Source: Streptomyces sp. SUK 48 (lineage in GTDB: Bacteria > Actinomycetota > Actinomycetes > Streptomycetales > Streptomycetaceae). From it: a stretch of DNA of 64,000 nt. Made by a program: the position numbers and the translations under genes. Each line of letters opens with the position of its first letter. Positions within the stretch are counted from its first letter, which is position 1. This document shows, in pieces, positions 9,501-20,728 of this stretch. The notes under the pieces were generated by a model. It had not been told where the DNA came from. It made no database searches and was given only the letters and a program-made list of their open reading frames with translations. The stretch spans positions 1,550,001 through 1,614,000 of the forward strand of contig NZ_CP045740.1 of assembly GCF_009650765.1 (NCBI RefSeq), written 5' to 3'.

Positions 9501-12500
9501 ACTCACGGAACGACGGGTCTCCCGATACATCCGTGCGCAACACCAGCGTGTTGACGAAGAACCCGACCAGATCGTCCAGACCGTCATCGGTACGCCCCGC
9601 CACCGCCGTCCCCAACGAAATGTCCGTCCCCCCGCCCAGCCGGCTCAGCAGCGCCGCCACCGCCGCCTGCACCACCATGAACAGCGTCGACCCGGACTCC
9701 CGCGCCAACCGCACCAGATCCGCGTGCAGTTCGGGCGGTGTCTCGCTCGTGACGGCTCCGGCGTCGTGGCTCGGCACCGGCGGCCGGGGCCGGTCGGCCG
9801 GCAGGGCGATCTCCTCGGGCAGCCCCGCCAAGGTCCGCTTCCAGTAAGCGAGTTGTCGGGCGGCGAGGGAGTCGGGGTCGTTCTCGTCGCCGAGCAGTGC
9901 GCGCTGCCACAACGTGTAGTCGGCGTACTGGAGCGGCAGCGGGGTCCAGCCGGGGGCCCGCCCGGCCAGGCGTGCCTCGTAGGCGGTGCTCAGATCGCGG
10001 GTGAGCGGGGCCATGGACCAGCCGTCACCGGCGATGTGGTGCAGGGTGAGGACGAGGACGTGGTCCTCCGCGCCGAGCGTGAACAGGGTCGCGCGCAGCG
10101 GGAGTTCGGTCGCGAGGTCGAAGGCGTGCCGGGCGGCGCGCCGGACATGCCCGGCCAACTCGACCGGCGGGCACACGGAGGCGGACAGCGGGACGCGGGC
10201 GTCGGTGGTGATCAGCTGGTACGGCTGCCCGTCGACGGCCGGGAAGAGCGTGCGCAACGACTCGTGCCGCGACGCCACATCGTCCAGCGCCGCCTGGAGC
10301 GCGCCCAGCTCCACCCGCCCGCGCAACCGCAGCGCCAGCGGGATGTTGTACGCCGAACCGCCTTCCTCCCACTCGCGCAGGAACCACAGCCGCTGCTGGG
10401 CGTACGACAACGGCATCGGCTCGGGCCGCACCGCCACCGGCGCCGGCCGCGGCCGGGTGGTGCCCTCGGCCCGCAGGTGCGCCGCGAGCTGGGCGACCGT
10501 CGGATTCCCGAACAGCGCCCTGATGCCGACCTCGGCGCCCAGCACGCTGCGGATACGGCTGGTCAGCCGGGTGGCCAGGAGTGAATAGCCGCCGAGGGCG
10601 AAGAAGTTGTCGTCGACGTCCACCTGCGGCACTTCGAGGGTCTCGGCGAAGAGGGCGCACAGGACTTCCTCTTCGGGGGTGCGCGGGCGGCGGGCGGGGG
10701 CCGGCGCGCCCGGGTCCGCGGCATCCGGCCGCTCGGGCATCGCGATGTCCAGCCGCCCGTCGGTGAGCCAGCGGCCCTGCCTGCCGGTGCGGTACATCAC
10801 GGTTCCGGGTCGGCCGTGCGGGTCGGCGACGACCTTGTCGCCCGCGGGGGCGGAGGGGCCGGGCACGGTGAGGTAGAGATCGCCGCGGACTCCGGCCGGC
10901 ACCGGCCTCAGCCGGCCGTCGAGGAGGTAGGCCGCGGCCCGGTCGGGCGCGGCCACGCCGGCGAGTTCGCGCCATGCCTCGGCCGGGACGGCGGCGCTCC
11001 ACTTGTCGAGGACGCGGTGCAGTTCGTCGGCCGTGAGCAGTTCCACCTGGCTGACGGACGTGTCGGGATCGAGGGTGATCGCGTCCAGCAGCCGGCCAAA
11101 ACGCCGGGCCAGGTCGTCCACGGTGGCCCGGTCGAACAGGTCGACGGCGTACTCGAACTCGGCCTTGATCCCCGCCTGCCGCCCTGCCTCGTCGAAGGTC
11201 TCCTCCAGGCCGATGCTCAGGTCGAACTTCGCGGCACGGTGGCTGAGGGGTTCGGTGGACGTGCCGAGTCCGGCGAGGTCGTAGGCCCCGTCGTCGGTGT
11301 TCTGGAGGACGAGCATGGTCTGGAAGAGGGGGTGCCGGGCCGTGGACCGGACGGGGTTGACCGCCTCCACCACCCGCTCGAACGGCAGATCCTGATGCGC
11401 GTACGCCTCCAGGTCCGCCGCCCGCACCCTGGTCAGCAACTCACGGAACGTGGGGTCCCCCGACACATCCGTGCGCAGCACCAGCGTGTTGACGAAGAAC
11501 CCGACCAGATCGTCCAGACCGTCATCGGTACGGCCCGCCACCGCCGTCCCCAACGGGATGTCCGTCCCCGCACCCAGCCGGCTCAGCAAACCCGCCACCG
11601 CCGCCTGCGCCACCATGAACAACGTCGTCCCGGACTCTCGCGCCAGGCCGCTGACGCGGGCGTGGAGTTCGGCGGGCAGGACGAGGTCGATCGCCTCGGC
11701 CCGGTGGGAGGGTGCGGCGGGCCGCTGCCGGTCGGCCGGCAGGATGAGCTCGTCGGGCATTCCGGCCAACGCTTCATGCCAATAGGCGAGTTGTCGGGCG
11801 GCGAGGGAGTCGGGGTCGTTCTCGTCGCCGAGCAGGTCGCGCTGCCACAGCGTGTAGTCGGCGTACTGGAGCGGCAGCGGGGTCCAGCCGGGGGCCCGCC
11901 CGGTCACGCGCGCCTCGTAGGCCGCGCTCAGGTCCCGGGCGAGGGGCGCCATCGACCAGCCGTCACCGACGATGTGATGCAGGACCAGCACCATCACGTG
12001 CTCGCGCTCGCCCATCTCGAACAAGACCGCCCGCAGCGGGAGTTCGGATGTCAGGTCGAAATCGTGGGCCGCCTCCTCGGCCAGGCGGGAGGGCAGTTCC
12101 GCCTCGCTCACGGTGCTCGTGGCCAGCGGGACGCGGGCGTCGGTGGTGATCAGCTGGTACGGCTGCCCGTCGACGGCCGGGAAGAGCGTGCGCAACGACT
12201 CGTGCCGCAGCGCCACGTCATCGAGCGCCGCCTGGAGCGCGCCCCGGTCCAGTCGCCCGCGCAACCGCAGGGCCAGCGGGATGTTGTACGTCGAGCCGCC
12301 GTCCTCCCACTCGCGCAGGAACCACAGCCGCTGCTGGGCGTACGACAACGGCATCGGCTCGGGCCGCACCGCCACCGGCGCCGGCCGGGGCCGGGACGCC
12401 CCCTGGCCGAGGCGTGCCATGAGCGCGGCGGGCGTGGGGGCCGCGAAGAGGTCACCGATGCCCAGTTCGGCGCCGAGGGTGCTGCGGATGCGGCTGATCA

Positions 12501-15500
12501 GCCGGGTGGCCGTCAGGGAGTGGCCGCCGATGCTGAAGAAGTTCTCGTCGACGCCCACGCGCGGGATCTTGAGCACTTCGGCGAAGAGTCCGCACAGGAC
12601 TTCTTCCTCGGGTGTGCGCGGTGCGCGTCCTTGGCCGTCGCCGCCGACGAGGGGTTCGGGCAGAGCCTTGCGGTCGAGTTTGCCGTTCGGGGTCAGCGGC
12701 AGCGCGTCGAGGACGACGAACGCGGCCGGGACCATGTATTCCGGCAGGCGGTCGGCCACGAAGTCCCGCAGCTCAGCAACACCCACGGCCGCGGTGCCCG
12801 CCCCAGGCACGACGTAAGCGACGAGCCGCTTGTCACCGGGCCGGTCCTCACGCACCACCACCGCGCACTGCACCACCTGCTCGTGCCGCGCCAGAACCGC
12901 CTCGATCTCCCGAGGCTCGACCCGGAAACCTCGCACCTTCACCTGATCGTCCGCACGGCGCAGGAACTCCAGCGCCCCGTCCGGACGCCAACGCCCCACA
13001 TCACCGGTGCGATACATCCGCTCACCCGGCCCACCGAACGGACACGCGACGAACCGCTCCCCCGTCAGACCCGCACGCCCCACATACCCATGCGCCAGGC
13101 CCGAGCCCGCCATGTACAACTCCCCCGGCACACCCACCGGCACCGGCCGCAACCACTCGTCCAGAACGAACACGCGCTTGCCCGCCAACGGCACCCCGAT
13201 CGGCACCGAAACAGCCCCCTCCACCACCCCGCCCACGAGGTGGCTGGTGGTGAAGCCCATCGACTCCACCGGCCCATAACCGTTCAGCACCCGAAGGCTC
13301 GGATAGCGCTCACGCACCCGCGCTACATGCGAGACGGACGCGGCCTCACCGGCCGTCATGACCGTTCGCAATCCCGCGAACAATCCCGGGTAGTCGTCTA
13401 CGAGGACGTTGAACAGACTCGCCGACAGCTGCAACACCGTCACACCACAGCCAGCCACCAACGCCGCGATCTCATCGAGATCCGTCCGCGACCCCACCGG
13501 CAACACCGTCCGCCCGCCGTGGAACAACGCCGAGAACACCTCCAACGCGAACGCGTCCCACGACACCGGCGACGACTGCAAATACACGTCATCCGCCCGG
13601 GACTCCAGATAATCCGGACCCACGAACGTCGACACCAACGCCCGATGCGGAGCCACCACACCCTTCGGCCGCCCCGTCGAACCCGACGTGAACATCACAC
13701 ACGCCGCACCCCACCCCCCACACACCACACCCAGATCACTGCCATCCCACCCCGCGATCACATCGGCGTCACGGTCCAGAAGCACGCGGTGCAGCCCCGA
13801 CCCCGGCACCGGATGTGCGAGATCCTCACGGGTGATGAGGACGCGCACTCCGGCATCCGAAATGACCGTGGCCAGACGCTCCACCGGGAATGCGGGATCC
13901 AGCAACGTATACGCCGCCCCCGCCTTCAACACGGCCAACAGCGACACGATCAGCTCGGGCCCGCGCGTGAGGTGAACTGCCACCACGTCGCCCACGTCCA
14001 CACCCGCATCGATCAGGTGGTGAGCCAGCCGATTCGCCTGGCTGTTCACCTCGCCATAGGTCAGCTCCACGCCCCCCTGGACCAACGCCACCGCATCCGG
14101 CGCAACCCGCACCCGCGCCTCAAAAACCTCGGTCACCGAACGGCCATCCACCGCCCCCGACCCGACGCCACTCCACCGCTCCAGAACCCCCTGCTCCTCC
14201 TCCCCCAGCAACCCCACCGAACTCAGAGGCACATCAGCATCAGCGACCACCGCCTCCAACAACCGACCAAGCCGGTCCACCACAGCCACGACCGTGCCCT
14301 CGTCGAACAGATCGGTCGCATACTCCACCTCCCAGCACAGCCCGTCCGCCCGGCCATCGACCCCGAAGACCTCCTCCACGAAGAAGGTCAGGTCGAACTT
14401 CGCCACCCGGTGGTCGAGAAGCAGTCGTTCGTTGTGGACCCCTGGGATGGCCGCCGTGGCAACAGCGTTGTTCTGGAGGACGAGCATGGTCTGGAACAGG
14501 GGGTGCCGGGCCGTGGACCGGGCGGGGTTGACCGCCTCCACCACCCGCTCGAACGGCAGATCCTGATGCGCATACGCCTCCAGATCCGCCGCCCGCACCC
14601 GCGTCAGCAACTCACGGAACGTGGGGTCCCCCGACACATCCGTGCGCAGCACCAGCGTGTTGACGAAGAACCCCACCAGATCGTCCAGACCATCATCGGT
14701 ACGCCCCGCCACCGCCGTCCCCAACGGGATGTCCGTCCCCGCACCCAGTCGGCTCAGCAGCGCCGCCACCGCCGCCTGCACCACCATGAACAACGTCGAC
14801 CCGGAATCCCGCGCCAACCCCACCAGACCCGCATGCAGCCCAGCCCCCGACCGCACACGCACCATCGCACCCCGATGCGACGCCACCGCCGGACGCGGAC
14901 GATCCAACGGCAACCCCAACTCCTCCGGCAATGCCGCCAGAACCCGCTCCCAATAAGCGAGTTGACGCGACGCGAGACTGTCCTCGTCGCGCTCGTCACC
15001 GAGCAGCTCGCGCTGCCACAACGTGTAGTCGGCGTACTGCACCGGCAACGGCGCCCAGTCGGGGGCGTGGCCGGACACGCGCGCCTCGTAGGCGCGGCCG
15101 AGGTCGCGGGTGAGCGGGGCCATCGACCAGCCGTCGCCGGCGATGTGGTGCAGGGTGAGGACGAGGACGTGATCGTCCTCCGCTATCTGGAACAGGGTCG
15201 CCCGGACCGGGAGTTCGACGGCCAGGTCGAAGATGTGCTCGCCCGCCTGCCGTGCCGCTTCGCTCACCTTGTCCGCACGGCACGGCCTGACCTCGAAGGG
15301 CACCTTCGGGGTCGGGACGATGTGCTGGTGGGGGACGCCGTCGGCGGCGGGGAAGAGCGTGCGCAGGGCTTCGTGGCGCAGCACCACATCGTTGAGCGCG
15401 GCCTCGAGGGCCACGGCGTCGAGGGGGCCGCGCAGCCGGACGGCGAGCGGCACGTTGTAGGTGACTCCGCTCTCATCCCACTCCCGCAGGAACCACAGCC

Positions 15501-18500
15501 GCTGCTGGGCGTACGACAACGGGATCTGTGCGGGGCGTTGCGCGGCCGGCGCCAGCGCGGGGCGCGTGCGTACGTCGCCGGTGCGCAGTTCCGCGGACAG
15601 GCCGGCCGGGGTCGGGGTGGCGAAGAGGGTGCGGACGCCGACCTCGGCGCCGAGGGTGCTGCGGATGCGGCTGATCAGCCGGGTGACGAGGAGTGAGTGC
15701 CCGCCCAGGGCGAAGAAGCTGTCGTCGATGGTGACGTGGTCGACTCCGAGTACCTCGGCGAAGAGTCCGCACAGGACTTCTTCCTCGGGTGTGCGCGGTG
15801 CGCGTCCTAGGCCGTCGCCGCCGACGAGGGGTTCGGGCAGGGCCTTGCGGTCGAGCTTGCCGTTGGGGGTCAGCGGCAGCGCGTCGAGCACGACGAACGC
15901 GGCCGGGACCATGTATTCCGGCAGGCGGTCGGCCGCGAAGTCCCGCAACATACCCACGGCCGTGGTGTCCGCTGCGGGCACGACGTAAGCGACGAGCCGC
16001 TTGTCACCGGGCCGGTCCTCACGCACCACCACCGCGCACTGCACCACCTGCTCGTGCCGCGCCACAACCGCCTCGATCTCCCGAGGCTCGACCCGGAAAC
16101 CTCGCACCTTCACCTGATCATCCGCACGGCGCAGGAACTCCAGCGCACCGTCCGAGCGCCAACGCCCCACATCACCGGTGCGATACATCCGCTCACCCGG
16201 CCCACCGAACGGGGACGCGACGAACCGCTCCCCCGTCAGACCCGCACGCCCCACATACCCATGCGCCAGGCCCGAGCCCGCCATGTACAACTCCCCCGGC
16301 ACACCGACCGGCACCGGCCGCAACCACTCGTCCAGAACGAACACGCGCTTGCCCGCCAGCGGCACCCCGATCGGCACCGAAACAGCCCCCTCCACCACCC
16401 CCTCGACCAAATGGCTGGTGGTGAACCCCATCGACTCGACCGGCCCATAACCATTCAGCACCCGAAGCCCCGGATGCCGCTCACACACCCGCGCCACATG
16501 CGCCACCGACGCGGCCTCACCCGCCGTCATCACCGTCCGCAACCCCGCGAACAATCCCGGGAAGTCATCCACCAGGACGTTGAACAGACTCGCCGACAGC
16601 TGCAACACCGTCACACCACAGCCGGCCACCAACGCCGCGATCTCATCGAGATCCGTCCGCGACCCCACCGGCAACACCGTCCGCCCGCCGTGGAACAACG
16701 CCGAGAACACCTCCAACGCGAACGCGTCCCACGACACCGGCGACGACTGCAAATACACGTCATCCGCCCGGAACTCCAGATAATCCGGGCCCACGAACGT
16801 CGACACCAACGCCCGATGCGGAGCCACCACACCCTTCGGCCGCCCCGTCGAACCCGACGTGAACATCACACACGCCGCATCCCACCCCCCACACACCACA
16901 CCCAGATCACTGCCGTCCCGCCCCGCGATCACATCGGCGTCACGGTCGAGCAGCACACGGCACAAGCCCGATCCGTACCCGGCCCCCGTCTCCGAATCCG
17001 GCTCCGAGTCCGAGTCCGACTCCGAGTCCGGCAACGGACGTGCGAGATCCTCACGCGTCACAAGAACGCGCACACCGGCATCCGAGACGACCGCCGCCAG
17101 ACGCTCCACCGGGAATGCGGGATCCAGCAACGTATACGCCGCCCCGCCTTCAACACCGCCAACAACGACACGATCAACTCAGGCCCACGCGTGAGGTGAA
17201 CCCCCACCACATCTCCGACACCCACCCCCGCATCGACCAGGTGACGGGCGAGCCGATTAGCCCGGCCGTTCACCTCGCCATACGTCAGCTCCACACCCCC
17301 CTGGACCAACGCCACCGCATCCGGCGCCACCCGCACCCGCGCCTCAAAAACCTCTGGCACCGAACGACCGTCCACCGCCCCCGACCCGACACCACTCCAC
17401 CGCTCCAGAACCCCCTGCTCCTCCTCACCCAGCAACCCCACCGAACTCAGAGGCACATCAGCATCAGCGACCACCGCCTCCAACAACCGACCAAGCCGGT
17501 CCACCACAGCAACGACCGTGTCCTCGTCGAACAGATCGGTCGCGTACTCCACCTCCCAGCACAGTCCGTCCGCCCGGCCATCGACCCCGAAGACCTCCTC
17601 CACGAAGAACGTCAGGTCGAACTTCGCCACCCGGTGGTCCAGGGGCTGCGTGGCGGCTTGGGCGCCGGCGAAGTCGTAGATCCCGTCGATGTTGTTCTGG
17701 AGGACGAGCATGGTCTGGAACAGGGGGTGCCGGGCCGTGGACCGGGCGGGGTTGACCGCCTCCACCACCCGTTCGAACGGCAGATCCTGATGCGCGTACG
17801 CCTCCAGGTCCGCCGCCCGCACCCGCGTCAGCAACTCACGGAACGTGGGGTCCCCCGACACATCCGTGCGCAGCACCAGCGTGTTGACGAAGAACCCGAC
17901 CAGATCGTCCAGACCGTCATCGGTGCGGCCCGCCACCGCGGTCCCCAACGGGATGTCCGTCCCCGCACCCAGCCGGCTCAGCAACGCCGCCACCGCAGCC
18001 TGCAACACCATGAACAACGTCGACCCGGACTCCCGCGCCAACCCCACCAGACCCGCATGCAGACCAGCCCCCGACCGCACACGCACCATCGCACCCCGAT
18101 GCGACGCCACCGCCGGACGCGGACGATCCAACGGCAACCCCAACTCCTCCGGGAGATCCGCCAGAACGCGCTCCCAATAAGCGAGTTGACGAGCCGCAAG
18201 GCTGCCCTCGTCGCGTTCGTCACCGAGCAGCTCGCGCTGCCACAACGTGTAGTCGGCGTACTGCACCGGGAGCGGGGCCCAGCCGGGGGTGCGGCCGGCC
18301 ACCCGCGAGGAGTAGGCGGTGCTCAGGTCCTGGGCGAGCGGGGCCATGGACCAGCCGTCGCCGGCGATGTGGTGCAGGGTGAGGGCGAGGACGTGGTCGT
18401 CGGCGGTGAGTTCGAACAGCTCAGCGCGCAGCGGGAGTTCGGTCGCGAGGTCGAAGGCGTGACCGGCGGCCTCGGTGAGCAGGGCGGGCAGCCGGTCCTC

Positions 18501-20654
18501 GGTCGCGGGGGTGACGGGCAGGGTGAGGCCGGGCACGCCGAGGATGTGCTGGCGCGGCTCGCCGTCGACGGCCGGGAAGAGCGTGCGCAGGGCTTCGTGG
18601 CGCAGCACCACGTCGTTGAGCGCGGCTTCGAGGGCGATGACGTCGAGAGGGCCGCGCAGCCGGACGGCGAGCGGGATGTTGTACGTCGAGCCGCCGTTCT
18701 CCCATTCCCGCAGGAACCACAGCCGCTGCTGGGCGAAGGACAGCGGGACCGGGTCGGGGCGCCGTTCGGCGGCCTTGAGCCGAGGCCGGCGCTCGCCGCT
18801 CTCGCGCAGGACGGCGGCGAGTTCGGCGACGGTGGGCGCGGCGAACAGCGTGGGGAAGGCGACCTCGGCGCCGAGGGTGCTGCGGATACGGCTGATCAGC
18901 CGGGAGCCGAGCAGGGAATGGCCGCCGAGGCGGAAGAAGCTCTGGTCGACGCCGACTCGTTCGAGGCCCAGGATCTGGGCGAAGAGCCGGCAGAGGACTT
19001 CCTCGTCGGGTGTGCGGGGCGGCCGTATCCCCTCGAGGTGCGTGGCGGGGGCGGGCAGCGCCGCGCGGTCGACCTTGCCGTTGGAGTTGAGCGGGAGCGA
19101 GTCCAGCACCACGAACGCCGTGGGCACCATGTACGGGGGCAGTTCCCCGGCCACCCGCTCGGCGAGTTCGTCGGGTTCCGGCGTGCCGGACTCGCCCGGC
19201 ACGACGTACGCGACCAGGCGCTTGTCACCCGGCTGGTCCTCGCGGACGACGACGAGGTGCCGGCCGACGCCCGGGAGGCGGCCCAACACGGCCTCGATCT
19301 CGCCGAGTTCGATACGGAAGCCGCGGATCTTCACCTGGGCATCGGCGCGGCCCACGAACTCGATCACCCGGTCGGGCAGCACGCGTACCAGGTCGCCCGT
19401 ACGGTACATGCGCTCGCCGGGGCGGTCCGGGCAGGCCACGAACCGTTCCGCCGTCAGTGCGGGCCGGGCGGTGTAGCCGCGGGCCACGCCGGCGCCCGCG
19501 AGGTACAGCTCGCCCGTCGCCCCTTCGGACACCGGGACGAGGGAGTCGTCCAGCACGTACGCGGCCATGCCCTCCATGGCCCGTCCGATCGGCACGGTCG
19601 CACCCACGCGGTGCGGCGGGCGCAGCGCCAGGCAGGCGGCGAACGTGGTGGTCTCGGTGGGGCCGTAGACATGGACGAACTCGGTGTCGGGGCAGTGGTC
19701 GAGTACGCGCTGGATCGCCGCCGCCGAGCAGACCTCGCCACCGCTCCACACCTGCCGCACCCGGTCGAAGACCTCGGGGTCCTCGTCGGCGACGAGGTTG
19801 AACAGGGCGGTGGTCAGGAACACGCTGGTGACGCCGTACTGTTCGACCAGCCGGCGCAGGGTGCGGGGGTCGAGCTGACCGGGCGGGGCGAGGACGGCCT
19901 GGTGGCCGGCGAGGAGCGGCACCCACAGTTCGTAGGTGGCCGCGTCGAAGGCGTGTGAGGAGTGGACAAGGACGCGGCGCTGCGCCGCGCCGTCCCAGCA
20001 GCGGTCGGCGGCGAGGGCGAGGATGTCCCCGTGGGTCACGGCGACGCCCTTGGGCGCGCCCGTCGAGCCGGACGTGAACATGACGTAGGCCAGCCCACGG
20101 TGGTCGATGGCCGTGCCGGGGTCGGTGGCGGGGCAGTCGGCGAGGGCGGGGTCGTCGTCCACGGCCAGCGTGGTCACCAGGTCGTCGAGGACGGCGCCCG
20201 GGTGGGTGGCGCGGTCGGTGAGGAGAACGGGGGCGCCGGTCTGCTCGATGACCGTGCGCATGCGCGCGACCGGATACGAGGGATGCAGCGGCACATAGGC
20301 GCCGCCCGCCTTGAGGACCGCGAGCAGGGCCACCACCAGGTCGGTGGAGCGTTCCATCAGTACGGCGACGGCGGTCTCGGGGCGGTCGCCGACGCCGAGC
20401 CCGGCCAGCCGGTGGGCCAACCGGTTGGCGGCCCGGTCGAGTTCGCCGTAGGTGAGGAGTGTGCCGTCGCCGCGCAGGGCCACGGCATCGGGAGCCCGCC
20501 GGACCTGTGCGGTGAACGCGGCCACGACGTGACCGAGGTGGCCGGGGGCGGTTCGGCCGCTGTCGTCGCCCGCCGCTCCGCTGCCCTGCCGGGCCTCGGC
20601 TCCGGTCGACAGGATGTCGCCGTCAGGCATGTCCGCGTCACGATGGGTCGGCAT
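6547..20654 (-). CDS. Five-carrier nonribosomal peptide synthetase, split by a one-base frameshift
   Basis: Approximate domain order on the minus strand: A1 20530-19030, T1, C2 18760-17420, A2 17370-15850, T2, C3 15540-14170, A3 14130-12660, T3, C4 12380-11040, remnant A4, T4 10690-10460, C5 10430-9080, A5 9020-7540, T5, TE 7250-6547. All C domains keep HHxxxDG and look like ordinary LCL types. No epimerase or starter C domain is seen. Carrier motifs are LGGHS, or LGGYS in T4. The TE nucleophile lies in GWSLGG. Specificity residues read by eye: A1 DAYFWGVTF (Ile/Val-like guess), A2 and A3 both DALQMAGGF (unassigned), A5 DAMDTGFVE (unassigned). The frame breaks at about 17142. Adding one base gives 4702 codons from the ATG at 20654, chosen for its GGAG ribosome site over a GTG at 20669. 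Without repair, translation stops at 17058. Confidence 0.9.
10700..11000 (-). other. Remnant adenylation domain of NRPS module 4
   Basis: Between C4 and T4 there are only about 100 codons where about 500 are expected. The remnant still aligns with the middle of an A domain: [19 protein letters not shown] matches the usual VLDExLRPVPxGVxGELY region, and [19 protein letters not shown] matches the A7 region around YRTGD. Core motifs A1-A5 and A8-A10, including the YTSGSTG loop and the NGKLDR lysine, are absent. The reading frame is open throughout, so the loss is a clean in-frame deletion. Module 4 therefore cannot activate an amino acid itself. Confidence 0.85.
12580..14400 (-). repeat. A3-region copy of duplicated NRPS module
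   Basis: This stretch covers A3 and neighbouring linkers. It is almost identical, in long blocks, to 15750-17620 (the A2 region), at an offset of 3171 bases in its lower part. The two A domains share every specificity residue I can read, so modules 2 and 3 should load the same amino acid. The offset grows to 3225 bases above the Ser/Asp/Glu insert that only A2 has. Confidence 0.85.
16988..17031 (-). repeat. Short tandem repeat encoding a Ser/Asp/Glu run inside A2
   Basis: On the plus strand the pentamer TCCGA and variants recur about every six bases. On the coding strand this gives alternating Ser with Asp or Glu ([15 protein letters not shown]). A3 lacks these 18 residues at the same point, between the LAxP and [10 protein letters not shown] segments. 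Slippage expansion in a surface loop is the simplest explanation. Confidence 0.85.
17142..17145 (-). other. Frameshift site in NRPS A2 (four C where the sister copy has five)
   Basis: At 17135-17160 the text matches 13910-13935 except that the run of C is four long instead of five. The upstream reading frame leaves LLAVLKAG for nonsense, and the downstream frame resumes at [11 protein letters not shown]. Adding one base restores a single open frame of exact codon length. Confidence 0.95.
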
Positions 20655-20728
20655 GGATTTCCACTCCACCTTGTCTGGGATTGATGGATCTCACCAACGG
20701 GAACTGCGGGGGCGGCCGGGGCCCTGGC

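Larger units (their letters stand above)
15750..17620 (-). repeat. A2-region copy of duplicated NRPS module
   Basis: Partner of the copy at 12580-14400. It differs mainly by scattered substitutions, by a 54-base in-frame insertion at about 16985-17040 and by loss of one C at 17142-17145. Confidence 0.85.
9390..18040 (-). repeat. Four near-identical copies of the C-domain C-terminal lobe
   Basis: A segment of about 300 bases is repeated almost identically at roughly 9390-9720, 11330-11640, 14500-14810 and 17730-18040. It encodes the part of the condensation domains running from [17 protein letters not shown] through [12 protein letters not shown] to HPLFQTM. The flanking parts of the four C domains are clearly more diverged, so the similarity is local. 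This pattern is expected from gene conversion or recent recombination among modules. Confidence 0.85.

Noticed and set aside
5452..10584. Very long plus-strand open frame (1710 codons) opposite the oxygenase and NRPS genes
   Set aside because: It is antisense to well-supported genes, has no ribosome site or recognisable domains, and arises because the complementary frame lacks stops in very GC-rich coding DNA. The same applies to 10816-15696 and 17040-19958.
6547..17130. Reading the NRPS as two separate proteins with a start near 17130
   Set aside because: The supposed second start lies inside the A2 domain, and the sister module shows that one base is missing at 17142. A single split gene explains everything.
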